Assembly (NCBI GenBank): GCA_902574225.1
Contig: CACGMO010000009.1
Span: forward strand, 1 to 64,000
Reading direction: 5' to 3'
Length of the DNA: 64,000 nt
DNA from: an uncultured Alphaproteobacteria bacterium
GTDB taxonomy: Bacteria > Pseudomonadota > Alphaproteobacteria > Rhodobacterales > Rhodobacteraceae
Shown: one piece after another, positions 50,675 to 60,144 of the stretch
Layout: the number at the start of each line of letters is the position of its first letter
Numbering within the stretch: position 1 is the first letter of the stretch
Notes under the pieces: model-generated
Database searches by the model: none
What the model saw: only the letters and a program-made list of their open reading frames with translations
Told to the model about the DNA's origin: nothing
Made by a program: the position numbers and the translations under genes

Positions 50675-51889
50675 ATGAAAATCAACATAGACACAATAAC
50701 GCGCGCTAATAAGGAATTGATAGGTAATATAATTAGAACACCTACTATTCGATCTCAGCATTTAAGTAGTAAAATAAATGGGGAGGTTTTTCTCAAACTA
50801 GAAAACCTTCAATATACATCTTCTTTCAAAGTTAGAGGGGCTTACACGTCCATAACCCGTTTAAAAGAAGAACAAAAAAAAATGGGCGTTATTGCTATGT
50901 CTGCGGGTAACCATGCCCAAGCTGTAGCTTGGTGGGCAAAAAAAGAACGCGTCAACGCGACAATCGTTATGCCAGAGCATGCTCCTTTATTCAAAGTAAT
51001 GAAAACAAAAAGTTTAGGTGCAGACGTTATCCTGAGGGGACGCACTTTAAATGAGTCTCAAACTTATGTTTCCGAATTGGTAAACGATAAAAAATTGACT
51101 CTTATACATCCATATGACGATTCCAACGTTGTAATTGGACAGGGCACCCTCGGACTGGAGTTCATGGAAGATATTAAAGATTTAGACGTATTAGTCATTC
51201 CTATTGGAGGGGGTGGATTGATATCTGGCGTATCAATTGTGGCCAAGGCTTTGAACTCCGACATAAAAATATATGGAGTGCAAACTGAAAAATTCCCCTC
51301 TATGTATAATGTGCTTCACAAAAAAGAACTTGCGATTTTAGGAGACACCTTAGCTGATGGGATTGCCGTCAAGAGGCCTGGGGAAATTACTTCGGAGATA
51401 ATTAAAGATAATGTCGATGATATTTTGCTCATTAACGAATTTGAGCTTGAAAAAGCAATTAGCTCGTTATTTGAAAACGAAAGGATTGTTGCTGAAGGAG
51501 CAGGCGCTGCTGGAGTAGCGGCAATAATGAAAAATAAAGACAAATTTTCTGGCAAAAAAATAGGAACAGTTATTTGTGGAGGCAACATTGATGCTAGGCT
51601 ATTTGCCAGCATATTAAACCGAAAGCTCTTGATGGATGGAAGGATGACAAAAGTACGCATCGATATAATTGATGAGCCTGGAATGTTAGCTAGAATTTCA
51701 AATTTAATCGCTACGTATGGAGGCAACATTATTGAAATCTATCACCAAAGAATGTTTAATGACGTTCCAGTTAAGAATGCAAAAATTGATGCTATTATCG
51801 AGGCTTTAAGCGTAGAACATATTGCCTCTATCATTAAGGCTCTAAGGGAGGACGGGTTTCAGGTTTCAGAAATAATGGAAAAATCCTAA
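50675..51889 (+). CDS. ilvA: Threonine ammonia-lyase with C-terminal ACT-like domain
   Basis: LENLQYTSSFKVRGAY, MSAGNHAQAVAWWA, PIGGGGLISGVSIVAKA, ICGGNIDARLFASIL. Confidence 0.92.
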   Translation: MKINIDTITRANKELIGNIIRTPTIRSQHLSSKINGEVFLKLENLQYTSSFKVRGAYTSITRLKEEQKKMGVIAMSAGNHAQAVAWWAKKERVNATIVMPEHAPLFKVMKTKSLGADVILRGRTLNESQTYVSELVNDKKLTLIHPYDDSNVVIGQGTLGLEFMEDIKDLDVLVIPIGGGGLISGVSIVAKALNSDIKIYGVQTEKFPSMYNVLHKKELAILGDTLADGIAVKRPGEITSEIIKDNVDDILLINEFELEKAISSLFENERIVAEGAGAAGVAAIMKNKDKFSGKKIGTVICGGNIDARLFASILNRKLLMDGRMTKVRIDIIDEPGMLARISNLIATYGGNIIEIYHQRMFNDVPVKNAKIDAIIEALSVEHIASIIKALREDGFQVSEIMEKS

Positions 51890-51935
51890 CTTTCTAATTA
51901 TTTGACATCTATCCACTTTTATTTATTTTTATGGC

Positions 51936-52673
51936 ATGAAGTTAAAAGATATTGTTTTTAAATCAAAAAAAATAAATAAAGCGTTTGCATGGGCTGCTCA
52001 CATTTTCACTGCATCAGGACTAATTTTTGGATTTCTGGGCCTAATAGCAATATTAAATGGTGAACAAACTTTTGCATTTTTATTTATGGGGTTTGCTTTA
52101 GTTATCGATGGCGTCGATGGTACTCTAGCTAGATACGTCAACGTGGAAGAAGCACTTCCAGAAGTAGATGGGAGTACTTTGGACAACGTTATAGATATGT
52201 TTAACTACTCAATACTACCGGTCTTAATGATTTATTGGTTTTCAATGGTACCATATAATCTCGTTCATTTAACCTGCATATGTATTTTGCTGGCTAGTTG
52301 TTACACGTTTTCAGATAAGAATATGAAAACAAAAGATTATTATTTCAAAGGCTTTTCTGCGCTTTGGAACTTACTAGTTTTCTTCCTTTTTATTTTAGAC
52401 CTTGGACTTTGGTTTAATTTTGGTGCTATATGCTTATGTTTAATATTGACGTTCATTCCAATAAAAATAATTCATCCATTTAGAGTTAAAGAGCTACGTA
52501 ATTCTTCGATAATGATGGTGGGAGTATGGTCCATAAGTGCATTCTTTCTAATACTGCATAAACACAGTTTCTTATTACACCAATTCCATGCGATGATTTT
52601 TGGGTTATGGCTCGTGAGCACAGCTTATTTTGTGTGGATCTCCCTAAGGAGATCCTTTAAACAAAACACTTAA
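51936..52673 (+). CDS. pcs: CDP-alcohol phosphotransferase, phosphatidylcholine synthase-like
   Basis: LVIDGVDGTLARYVNVEEALPEVDGSTLDNVIDMFNYSILPVLMIYW. Confidence 0.88.
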   Translation: MKLKDIVFKSKKINKAFAWAAHIFTASGLIFGFLGLIAILNGEQTFAFLFMGFALVIDGVDGTLARYVNVEEALPEVDGSTLDNVIDMFNYSILPVLMIYWFSMVPYNLVHLTCICILLASCYTFSDKNMKTKDYYFKGFSALWNLLVFFLFILDLGLWFNFGAICLCLILTFIPIKIIHPFRVKELRNSSIMMVGVWSISAFFLILHKHSFLLHQFHAMIFGLWLVSTAYFVWISLRRSFKQNT

Positions 52674-53114
52674 TTAAGAACCAACTTGACTTAGGTAATT
52701 TTCGAGCCGCTCTTTAGATTTTTTAGGAACTTTTTGTCCTTTAAGAAAATCAGTAGGATCGACGGCATCTCCAACTTGTATTAGAGCAACCATTCCATTC
52801 GCATAATGAGGTGTGCACCGAATCCCGTAAAGTCCTTCAACTTCCACCGTGTAAGTAAATTTCTTGTTAATTTTACTCTTGAACTTTTTTGCCCCTTCGG
52901 GGATTAATCCTTTTATGGACGCAGCCATATGCCCCTTGTCCGTTGGTAGAAAAATTATATTGTCACCTACTTGGGCTTTTATAAAAGAAGGCTCGAATAT
53001 CATTTTTCCTTCTTCGCCCTTATTAAGCATTTTTACTTCAATGTCAGCTGCAAAAGAAGCCGCGGAAACCAAAAAACTAGCCAACAATGTTACCGTTAAT
53101 GAAAAAAGTCTCAT
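52674..53114 (-). CDS. Pseudoazurin-like blue copper protein
   Basis: Signal peptide; FEPSFIKAQVGDNIIFLPTDKGHMAASIKGLIPEGA, YGIRCTPHYANGMVALIQVG. Confidence 0.92.
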   Translation of the reverse strand: MRLFSLTVTLLASFLVSAASFAADIEVKMLNKGEEGKMIFEPSFIKAQVGDNIIFLPTDKGHMAASIKGLIPEGAKKFKSKINKKFTYTVEVEGLYGIRCTPHYANGMVALIQVGDAVDPTDFLKGQKVPKKSKERLENYLSQVGS

Positions 53115-53210
53115 ATTATCCTCCTATACAATATGTAACCCACAAGCTGTAACATGGAGTAAATTTAAGTGGTGTCAACCAAAAATATAAAAACCTAAGG
53201 ACATTATTTT

Positions 53211-53621
53211 TTAATGAGGCTCCAGTTTTTTTTGTCGTCGCACGAATATGAAACTTTGGACGCAAAAATATACATAAACAAATCCAGTGATCAAAAGCAT
53301 AAGCTTTGATAATCCAGCATAATAATTAGTAAACATGCCTCTAAAAAAATCCAGCCCACCCAAAAAAGTTATTATGCCGATAACTACTGCTATATGCATC
53401 AAAGCCTTCCTTAATGTTGGTTTTCTCATTGATATAAAGCCAATAAGAGCAAGTGGAACCCCGATAAAGGCAGGTATCATAGACGTTATAGAAGAACTCC
53501 CAGAAATTAATGATATAAAGATACCCCAAATAACCATGAACAAGCCATAAAGTGTCGTTAAAAGCTCTATAGACAACGAGAACACCCTAAAATCTTGGGT
53601 GTTATGAGTATTTTCAGACAT
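53211..53621 (-). CDS. Small four-helix membrane protein
   Basis: Hydrophobic helices; PAFIGVPLALIGFISMRKPTLRKALMHIAVVIGIITFLGG. Confidence 0.65.
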   Translation of the reverse strand: MSENTHNTQDFRVFSLSIELLTTLYGLFMVIWGIFISLISGSSSITSMIPAFIGVPLALIGFISMRKPTLRKALMHIAVVIGIITFLGGLDFFRGMFTNYYAGLSKLMLLITGFVYVYFCVQSFIFVRRQKKLEPH

Positions 53622-54020
53622 CTAATTTCCTCCAGTGTGTTTTTTTAAGTGTTCCAAATCGCAAATATCTAGGCATTTGATGTTTGTTGCTTCAAGAACA
53701 ACTTTAGGTGCTTTACCTGCCAATCTAGCCTCTTCCCACCTTGCTGCACAAAGACACCAATGATCCCCATCCTTCAAACCTTCAAATTGATATTCTGGTC
53801 TAGGAGTAGATAGGTCATTTCCTCGTTCTTTTGAAAACTCAAGGAACTCCGTTGTCATTATTGCACAAACAGTATGACTGCCTATATCTCTCGGATCCCA
53901 GCTACAACAACCGTCTCTCAAAAACCCGGTTAATGGGTCACTAGAACAGGGTTCGAGTTTTGTGCCATTTACATTTAGTTGTGATTTTCTTGGGTCAAAG
54001 TACTCTTTTTCATCAAACAT
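53622..54020 (-). CDS. DUF2237 family protein
   Basis: LNVNGTKLEPCSSDPLTGFLRDGCCSWDPRDIGSHTVCAIMTTEFLEFSKERGNDLSTPRPEYQFEGLKDGDHWCLCAARWEEA. Confidence 0.88.
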   Translation of the reverse strand: MFDEKEYFDPRKSQLNVNGTKLEPCSSDPLTGFLRDGCCSWDPRDIGSHTVCAIMTTEFLEFSKERGNDLSTPRPEYQFEGLKDGDHWCLCAARWEEARLAGKAPKVVLEATNIKCLDICDLEHLKKHTGGN

Positions 54021-54097
54021 ATTTCATACTCCTTAAAAACTTTTTAAGTTCTGTTTTTTTGTAACATTTAGGTAAATATACCAACCTGAAACTATAT

Positions 54098-54679
54098 CTA
54101 GCTGAAAGGGATAGTATTGTCATTTTTCTTACTTTGGTACTCGGCGGACAAACTGTCATATATTGACGATATACGCTCAGATATTTTCAATAAATCATCT
54201 CTGCTTGCTGGTTCTAGCATATCGATCTGCTCTTTTATTGCAAAACATTTCCAAAAATAATTTTCTCTACTATACGCTCCGTCCGACCTTCCAAATACTT
54301 CAGAAAGAATGTCTAAATCGTGAGCTATATTAAAAGCTTTTTTTGTATCTTCGTAATTAAAAAAAAAGTAAATAGTATTAAACCCGGCCCAAGTAATAGC
54401 TGATAAACACATTGGGCAAGGCTCATGTGTTGACAAAAATATGAGATCATCTGTGGACCTATTTTTGTTTTCAGCAAAAAATTTATTTAACGTAGATATT
54501 TCACCGTGAAAGAGCGGGTTTTCAGTTTCTTGATTAACCCCAATAGTCATAGTTGAATAATCACTTTTAGTTAGAATAGCACCTCCAAAAACTTTATTAC
54601 CTTTCGCAACACCTTTTTTTGTTTCTGGAATTATTTCTTCTTCGATGACTCTCAAAGCTCTTTCTATGAAATTTTTCAT
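54098..54679 (-). CDS. Zinc-dependent nucleoside/cytidine-like deaminase
   Basis: PLFHGEISTLNKF (HxE), THEPCPMCLSAITWAG (PCxxC). Confidence 0.85.
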   Translation of the reverse strand: MKNFIERALRVIEEEIIPETKKGVAKGNKVFGGAILTKSDYSTMTIGVNQETENPLFHGEISTLNKFFAENKNRSTDDLIFLSTHEPCPMCLSAITWAGFNTIYFFFNYEDTKKAFNIAHDLDILSEVFGRSDGAYSRENYFWKCFAIKEQIDMLEPASRDDLLKISERISSIYDSLSAEYQSKKNDNTIPFS

Positions 54680-55857
54680 AATGGTATGCCCACATAGTTT
54701 TCGGCAAAATGCGCTTGTGCAAAATTTGAGTGAGACAGATGTTCTAATTCACTAATTTTTATTTTCCTATCAAATTCTTTAGTCTCAGGAAACTCATGCA
54801 TCAAAGTAGTCATCCACCAACTAAATCGCACGGCTTTCCATATTCTATTCAAAGCCGTTTTAGAGTAGTTAAGTAATTTCTTATCACCCTCCCCTCTATA
54901 AAAGGATTTAAGGCCCTCTGATAAATAATGCACATCTGACACCGCTAGGTTCAAACCCTTAGCTCCAGTTGGAGGCACTATGTGAGCAGCGTCTCCAACT
55001 AGAAAGAGATTCCCATATTGAAGCGGCTCGACCACGAAACTCCTCAGGGGAGCAATAGATTTCTCAATTGAAGGACCAGTCCGCAAATTATCCTTTGCAT
55101 TCTCGGGTAGTCGTTTTATGAGTTCCTTCCAAAAATAATCATCCGGATAGTCCTCTGCTTTAGTATTCACATCACACTGAAGATAGTATCTTGAAAGATT
55201 ATTATTCCTCATAGAGCATAGGGCAAATCCATCACTAGTGTTGGCATAAATCAACTCATCACTGACGGGAGGGGTTTCAGACAAAATACCTAACCAGCCG
55301 AATGGATATATTCTTTCATACTCTTTTCTTTGGTTGAGAGGGATACGTTGCCTGCTAACGCCATGAAATCCATCACAGCCTACAATAAAGTCAGATACAA
55401 TTTTAATTTCTTTCCCAATTTCATCTTCAAATATTACCTCGGTCTTTGAAGATTTTGGATCGATTATATTTACGTTTTTCACTTGGAAAAAGATATTAGC
55501 CTCTCTTTCCTCCTGCTTTTGATATAAATCTTTTGTTACTTCAGTTTGTCCAAAAATTGTAACATTTTTACCAACGGTTTCTGAAAAAGAAACTCTGAAG
55601 CCTTTATTTTCTGATGAAAGGTAAGTACCTTCATGAACAAACCCATCAATATCAATTCTTTCACCTACACCTGCTCGTTTCAATATTTCTACAGTACCAC
55701 TCTCCAAAACACCTGCTCTTATTCTTGATAATACATGGCTTTTAGTGTGTTTTTCCAAGACGATGGTTTCTATGCCCTCATTCATGAGCAACTGGGATAA
55801 TAATAGACCTGAAGGACCACCACCTATAATCGTTACTTGTGTTTTGAAATCTACCAT
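54676..55857 (-). CDS. pobA: 4-hydroxybenzoate 3-monooxygenase
   Basis: VTIIGGGPSGLLLSQLLMNEGIETIVLEKH...RIRAGVLESGTVEILKRAGVGERID, VGDAAHIVPPTGAKGLNLAVSDV. Confidence 0.88.
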   Translation of the reverse strand: MVDFKTQVTIIGGGPSGLLLSQLLMNEGIETIVLEKHTKSHVLSRIRAGVLESGTVEILKRAGVGERIDIDGFVHEGTYLSSENKGFRVSFSETVGKNVTIFGQTEVTKDLYQKQEEREANIFFQVKNVNIIDPKSSKTEVIFEDEIGKEIKIVSDFIVGCDGFHGVSRQRIPLNQRKEYERIYPFGWLGILSETPPVSDELIYANTSDGFALCSMRNNNLSRYYLQCDVNTKAEDYPDDYFWKELIKRLPENAKDNLRTGPSIEKSIAPLRSFVVEPLQYGNLFLVGDAAHIVPPTGAKGLNLAVSDVHYLSEGLKSFYRGEGDKKLLNYSKTALNRIWKAVRFSWWMTTLMHEFPETKEFDRKIKISELEHLSHSNFAQAHFAENYVGIPL

Positions 55858-55869
55858 AATTATAAAAAG

Positions 55870-55895
55870 CGAAGGAGGCTGTTGAGCCTCCTTCG
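55870..55895 (-). terminator. Intrinsic terminator between the small ORF and pobA
   Basis: Minus strand CGAAGGAGGCT-CAAC-AGCCTCCTTCG (11-bp perfect stem, 4-nt loop) followed by CTTTTTATA. Confidence 0.88.
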
Positions 55896-55913
55896 GTGAC
55901 TGACGATTTAGTG

Positions 55914-55994
55914 TCAGACCCCTTTTTTCCCCTCGAATGTTTTTGTCGAGAGGGTATCTATGTCTGCCACTATCATCGAATAATCACTAGACAT
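55914..55994 (-). CDS. 26-codon small ORF MSSDYSMIVADIDTLSTKTFEGKKGV
   Basis: ATG preceded by GAAAGGAGGTGGTCC, an extended Shine-Dalgarno; followed by hairpins and a terminator; absent from supplied ORF track. Confidence 0.65.
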   Translation of the reverse strand: MSSDYSMIVADIDTLSTKTFEGKKGV

Positions 55995-56135
55995 TGGACC
56001 ACCTCCTTTCAGTTGTTAAACTCTGATGTATAATGTAAGCTAAATTGTATTCTTCTCAAACTATAAAATTTATAATTGATTTAAAGGTCAGAAATTACAG
56101 TTTAAAGAAACTACAAAGCTATTGGATAAGTCGAG

Positions 56136-56567
56136 ATGTCTATTGAAAAAGCTCTGATTGAGGCCGTAATGAAGGTCTACCAAAGCAAAGGTGTTGGAAA
56201 ATTTTTCTCAATTAAATTTTTGGAGGAAACTGATGGCGAATTTGTTTTTGAAGTGTGCTTTCCTCATGATTGTTTAAACCCTCAAGGAAATGTACAGGGT
56301 GGAATGATTACTAGCGTACTAGACGATTGCACTGCACTATGTGTTTTGTTTTCTACTAAAGGCAAAAGATTTCCCAACACAACGGACTTCCACACAACAT
56401 TCCATCGGCCGTTATTGCTAGAGACTGCAATAATAAAGGCATCCATATTGAAAATGGGCAAAAATATCGTTTCTGTAGAGGGTAAGGTTTTTAAAGAAAA
56501 GAATACATTAGTGGCTTCCTGTCTTCATACAGGGTTCCTTTTCGATACGCACGGAATGAATAAATAG
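56136..56567 (+). CDS. Hotdog-fold thioesterase (PaaI-like)
   Basis: NPQGNVQGGMITSVLDDCTALCVLF, TTDFHTTFHRPLL. Confidence 0.85.
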   Translation: MSIEKALIEAVMKVYQSKGVGKFFSIKFLEETDGEFVFEVCFPHDCLNPQGNVQGGMITSVLDDCTALCVLFSTKGKRFPNTTDFHTTFHRPLLLETAIIKASILKMGKNIVSVEGKVFKEKNTLVASCLHTGFLFDTHGMNK

Positions 56568-56578
56568 TTTTTAGTAAT

Positions 56579-56917
56579 CTATTTGGGTAATGTTATATTC
56601 GTATTTACGAGAACAACACCAGTAACTATTAGAGCTAATCCAATCATAGACAAAAAGTTGAGAGATTGATTGAAAGCAAAATAAGATACTAGAGCCAAAG
56701 TGAAAATTCCTAATCCACTCCAAGTAGCATACATGATCGCAATAGGGATAAAGTTAACAACAATTGACAAAAAGTAAAAGGAAACACCATATAGTAGCGC
56801 TAGCGATATAGTAGCTTTTACGTTTGTAAAATTTTGAGACGCGGGTAACAAAAGGGTGCCACTTACCTCAAAGACAATCGCAGCTAGTAGGCAGAGATAT
56901 GCCGTTATTGGTTGCAT
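56579..56917 (-). CDS. Small multidrug resistance (SMR) family transporter
   Basis: AYLCLLAAIVFEVSGTLLLPASQNF, AIMYATWSGLGIFTLALVSYFAFNQSL. Confidence 0.9.
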   Translation of the reverse strand: MQPITAYLCLLAAIVFEVSGTLLLPASQNFTNVKATISLALLYGVSFYFLSIVVNFIPIAIMYATWSGLGIFTLALVSYFAFNQSLNFLSMIGLALIVTGVVLVNTNITLPK

Positions 56918-56920
56918 TTT

Positions 56921-57487
56921 TTACAAGCTCTTTCCATATATTTTGTTTTCTAGCATAGGCAAAAACCTTTTACTATCCTCATTAAAGGGATCGATCTCAG
57001 TCAGCCTCTTGTATGATTTATACGCTTCAAGAAAATCACTATTGTGAATATGAATTAGCCCAGAACCAGATATCGCTCCGAAGTGACGTGGCTGTCTTTT
57101 AAGCACTTCCTCAATATCTTTAAGTGACCCATAGAAATCACCCAATAAAAATTTTACCGTCGCCCTTTTATTCCATCCTTCTACATAATCCGGATCTAAT
57201 TCAATTATTTCGCTAAACGCAATCTTTGCTTCTTCTAGTTTTCCAGTATTGAATAAGTCTAATGCCTCATTGACCTTGCTCTTATTTGTTTTATCGATAT
57301 ACCCTTCTAACCACAAACTCCAAACTTCTCTTCTTATAAGCCCTGAGTTAGAGGGGCTTGATGAATATGCTAGTTTATCAAGGAGTGTTTCTATTCTGCT
57401 TTTCTCGTTTGATGAGAGAGAAAGTGACGTGATTGAAAAGGTAAAGCAGATAGCAAAGCAGCATATGTATATTAGTTTTTTTTCCAT
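56921..57487 (-). CDS. TPR repeat protein
   Basis: Signal peptide; ALDLFNTGKLEEAKIAFSEIIELDPDYVEGWNKRATVKFLLGDFYGSLKDIEEVLKRQPRHFGAISGSG. Confidence 0.85.
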   Translation of the reverse strand: MEKKLIYICCFAICFTFSITSLSLSSNEKSRIETLLDKLAYSSSPSNSGLIRREVWSLWLEGYIDKTNKSKVNEALDLFNTGKLEEAKIAFSEIIELDPDYVEGWNKRATVKFLLGDFYGSLKDIEEVLKRQPRHFGAISGSGLIHIHNSDFLEAYKSYKRLTEIDPFNEDSKRFLPMLENKIYGKSL

Positions 57488-57649
57488 TTAAATATGGGTG
57501 CAAATTTATTTCTTTTTTAACTTAGCATAATATTGTTTTTTTCAAGTAAGAATTTGAAAACACTATCAACTGTTTACATTTAACTTCAGCTGAGTTAGTT
57601 GTACTCACTTTCGGAGACTAAAAAATAAAGATTACCGACTTCAACGAAA

Positions 57650-58591
57650 ATGAAAAGATCTATCAAAAATATCGTTCTCATAGCAGGAGGTGTAGGCGGT
57701 GCAAAATTAGCAGAGGGACTACATTCCATAAAAAATATAAATCTCGCTATCATTGGTAACATTGCAGATGACGATGAGTTCCATGGGCTAAGAGTTTCTC
57801 CAGATATAGATACCTTAACATATACACTTTCAGGTATGGTGAACCGAAAGCAAGGATGGGGAGTAAAGAAAGACACCTATAAAACGCTCTCAATGTTAAA
57901 TAAATTAGGCGAAGAAACCTGGATGTCTTTAGGTGACCTTGACTTTGGTCTTCATATTTACAGACAGCTTAGACTATTAAAAGATCACCGCCCGACAATT
58001 ATCGCGAACGAGATCGCTAAAAAATTTGGGATAACGGCAGATATAATCTTACCGACTGACGACAAAATAAGAACAAAGGTACAGACTAAGACGGGTTGGA
58101 TATCATTTCAAGAATATTTTGTCAAAAAACGTTGTTCACCGAAAATTATAAAACTTAAATACACCGGAATTAAATCAGCCAAAATTACCAAAGAGGCAAA
58201 AAAAGCACTTTTTAACGCTGAACTCATAATTATTGCTCCCTCAAATCCTTTAGTAAGCATAAAACCAATACTTGAAATACCTGGGTTTAAATCGATCATT
58301 AAAAAAAATAATAAGAAGGTGATAGCAATAAGTCCGTTGATCCAAGGAAAGGCTGTAAAAGGACCCGCAACAAAAATGCTTAAACAATTAGGTTTCAAGC
58401 CAAATTCTTTTTCTTGTATGCAGATATACAAAGATATTTGCAAATCATTCATTCTCGATAGGTCCGATGAAGGACTGAAGAAACAATTTGTCTCGCTAAA
58501 TCAGAAACCTATATTTACTAATACCCTGATGACATCTCTTGCAGACAAGAAAAGACTAGCTAAGTTCATTATTAACCAACCTATTGATTGA
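57650..58591 (+). CDS. cofD: 2-phospho-L-lactate transferase (coenzyme F420 biosynthesis)
   Basis: IVLIAGGVGGAKLAEGL, NIADDDEFHGLRVSPDIDTLTYTLSG, GLHIYRQLRL, IAPSNPLVSIKPIL, SPLIQGKAVKGPA. Confidence 0.92.
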   Translation: MKRSIKNIVLIAGGVGGAKLAEGLHSIKNINLAIIGNIADDDEFHGLRVSPDIDTLTYTLSGMVNRKQGWGVKKDTYKTLSMLNKLGEETWMSLGDLDFGLHIYRQLRLLKDHRPTIIANEIAKKFGITADIILPTDDKIRTKVQTKTGWISFQEYFVKKRCSPKIIKLKYTGIKSAKITKEAKKALFNAELIIIAPSNPLVSIKPILEIPGFKSIIKKNNKKVIAISPLIQGKAVKGPATKMLKQLGFKPNSFSCMQIYKDICKSFILDRSDEGLKKQFVSLNQKPIFTNTLMTSLADKKRLAKFIINQPID

Positions 58592-58686
58592 TTTTCAAAA
58601 AAACTTTAGAACTTTTTCGAAAAGGTTAATAACAGATTTGGATCTGTAACATGCATAATTGCAATTTAGGGTAGCTATTAAAGAAA

Positions 58687-59466
58687 ATGTCAAATTCAAT
58701 GTTAAATTTAAATATTATTCCGAATATTCCTGACATCGAAATAGGTGACGACATTAGTGGCATCCTAATTTCTGCTTTAAACAAATCTTCTATGTGTCTG
58801 AAAGAATTTGACGTTATTTGTATAGCACATAAAATATTTTCAAAAGCTGAGGGATGCATAATAGAATTAAAAGAAATTTCTCCCTCGGAAAAAGCAATCG
58901 AACTTGGGAAAAGCCTTAACAAGGACCCAAGAAAGGTCGAAGTCGTATTGCAAGAAAGTAACAATATTATTCGCTCCTTTAAAAGAGAGAAACAAAATGA
59001 AGGAACTCTCATCTGCCAGCATAAACTTGGATTTATCTGCGCTAATGCAGGAGTTGATGAGTCTAATATAGGATGTCAGGAAACAGTGATTACCGTCCCA
59101 AAAAATCCTGATCTTAGTGTTCAAGTTTTAAGAGAAAAACTTAAAAATCACTTTAATTTGGAGAACTTGGGGATAGTTATGAGCGATACCTTTGGAAGAC
59201 CGTGGAGAATTGGACAGGTCAATGTTGCTATTGGTGTCTCAGGACTACCGGCAACAAAAAAAAAGCAGGGAACTAGCGATGCTTGGGGAAATCAATTATA
59301 CGTGACAGAACCAGCTTTTTGTGATGAAATAGCAGCATCTTCAGGGCTTCTTATGAGCAAAGCAGGGAAATGTCCTGCTATTTTATTGAGAGGACTTAGC
59401 TGGAGTGGCAAGCATGGCTCTGCAAATGACATTCTGCGTAAACAAAATGAGGATATGTTTAGATGA
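58687..59466 (+). CDS. cofE: Coenzyme F420-0:L-glutamate ligase (single-domain type)
   Basis: [78 protein letters not shown]. Confidence 0.92.
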   Translation: MSNSMLNLNIIPNIPDIEIGDDISGILISALNKSSMCLKEFDVICIAHKIFSKAEGCIIELKEISPSEKAIELGKSLNKDPRKVEVVLQESNNIIRSFKREKQNEGTLICQHKLGFICANAGVDESNIGCQETVITVPKNPDLSVQVLREKLKNHFNLENLGIVMSDTFGRPWRIGQVNVAIGVSGLPATKKKQGTSDAWGNQLYVTEPAFCDEIAASSGLLMSKAGKCPAILLRGLSWSGKHGSANDILRKQNEDMFR

Positions 59467-60131
59467 AGTTATCAATTATTGGAGGAACTGGACCCCAAGG
59501 GAAAGGCCTCGCCCTTAGATTTGCTAAGGCAGGTTTCGAAGTTGCTTTAGGATCACGTGATGAATCCAGAGCTATCGAAGTTGCAGATAGTTTAACATCA
59601 AAAAACCAAAACCTCTTGGGGTCAATAATTGGGCTTTCGAATAGCGAAGCAATAGCATTCACGGACAAGTTTGTAATATTTTCAGTACCTTGGAGTGGTC
59701 ACAACAATACACTTTCTCAAATCAAAGGCATGCTAGCCGATAAGATACTTGTTGATATAGTAGTTCCATTGGAAGACGGAAACCCCAGAAAAGTAGCTAT
59801 GCCCCCTGAAGGCTCAGCTACAGAAGCAGCCCAAGCCATATTAGGATCTGACATACCAGTAGTTGGCGCCCTCCATAATGTTTCCGCGAATACACTAAAT
59901 CACCTAGAGAAAAAAATTAATTGTGATATCTTGGTATGTGGGAACAATTTGGATGCTAGGTTAGATACTATAGAATTGTTAAAAAACTTAGAAGTCGAAG
60001 CTTACAATGCTGGTGATGCAACATCAGCGAGATGTTTAGAGGCTATAACGCCTATATTGATCAGAATAAATATGTCTAAAGCGGTGCCTTTTTCACATGC
60101 TGGAATAAAAATTTGGCCACCGGAGGAATAA
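59463..60131 (+). CDS. npdG: F420-dependent NADP reductase-like protein
   Basis: [58 protein letters not shown]; overlaps cofE by 4 bp. Confidence 0.88.
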   Translation: MKLSIIGGTGPQGKGLALRFAKAGFEVALGSRDESRAIEVADSLTSKNQNLLGSIIGLSNSEAIAFTDKFVIFSVPWSGHNNTLSQIKGMLADKILVDIVVPLEDGNPRKVAMPPEGSATEAAQAILGSDIPVVGALHNVSANTLNHLEKKINCDILVCGNNLDARLDTIELLKNLEVEAYNAGDATSARCLEAITPILIRINMSKAVPFSHAGIKIWPPEE

Positions 60132-60144
60132 AAAGGAGGAAGTT

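Noticed and set aside
51316-51729. 137-aa antisense ORF in the threonine ammonia-lyase gene
   Set aside because: Antisense to a conserved enzyme; composition is a codon shadow.
55995-56011. 16S rRNA 3'-end-like sequence on the + strand (TTGGACCACCTCCTTTC)
   Set aside because: Only ~17 bp match and no further rRNA sequence; explained as the complement of the extended Shine-Dalgarno of the minus-strand small ORF, not an rRNA gene fragment.
58108-59124. ORFs 58108-58452, 58626-59012 and 58867-59124 (-) opposite cofD/cofE
   Set aside because: Overlap confident cofD and cofE coding sequence; no independent support.
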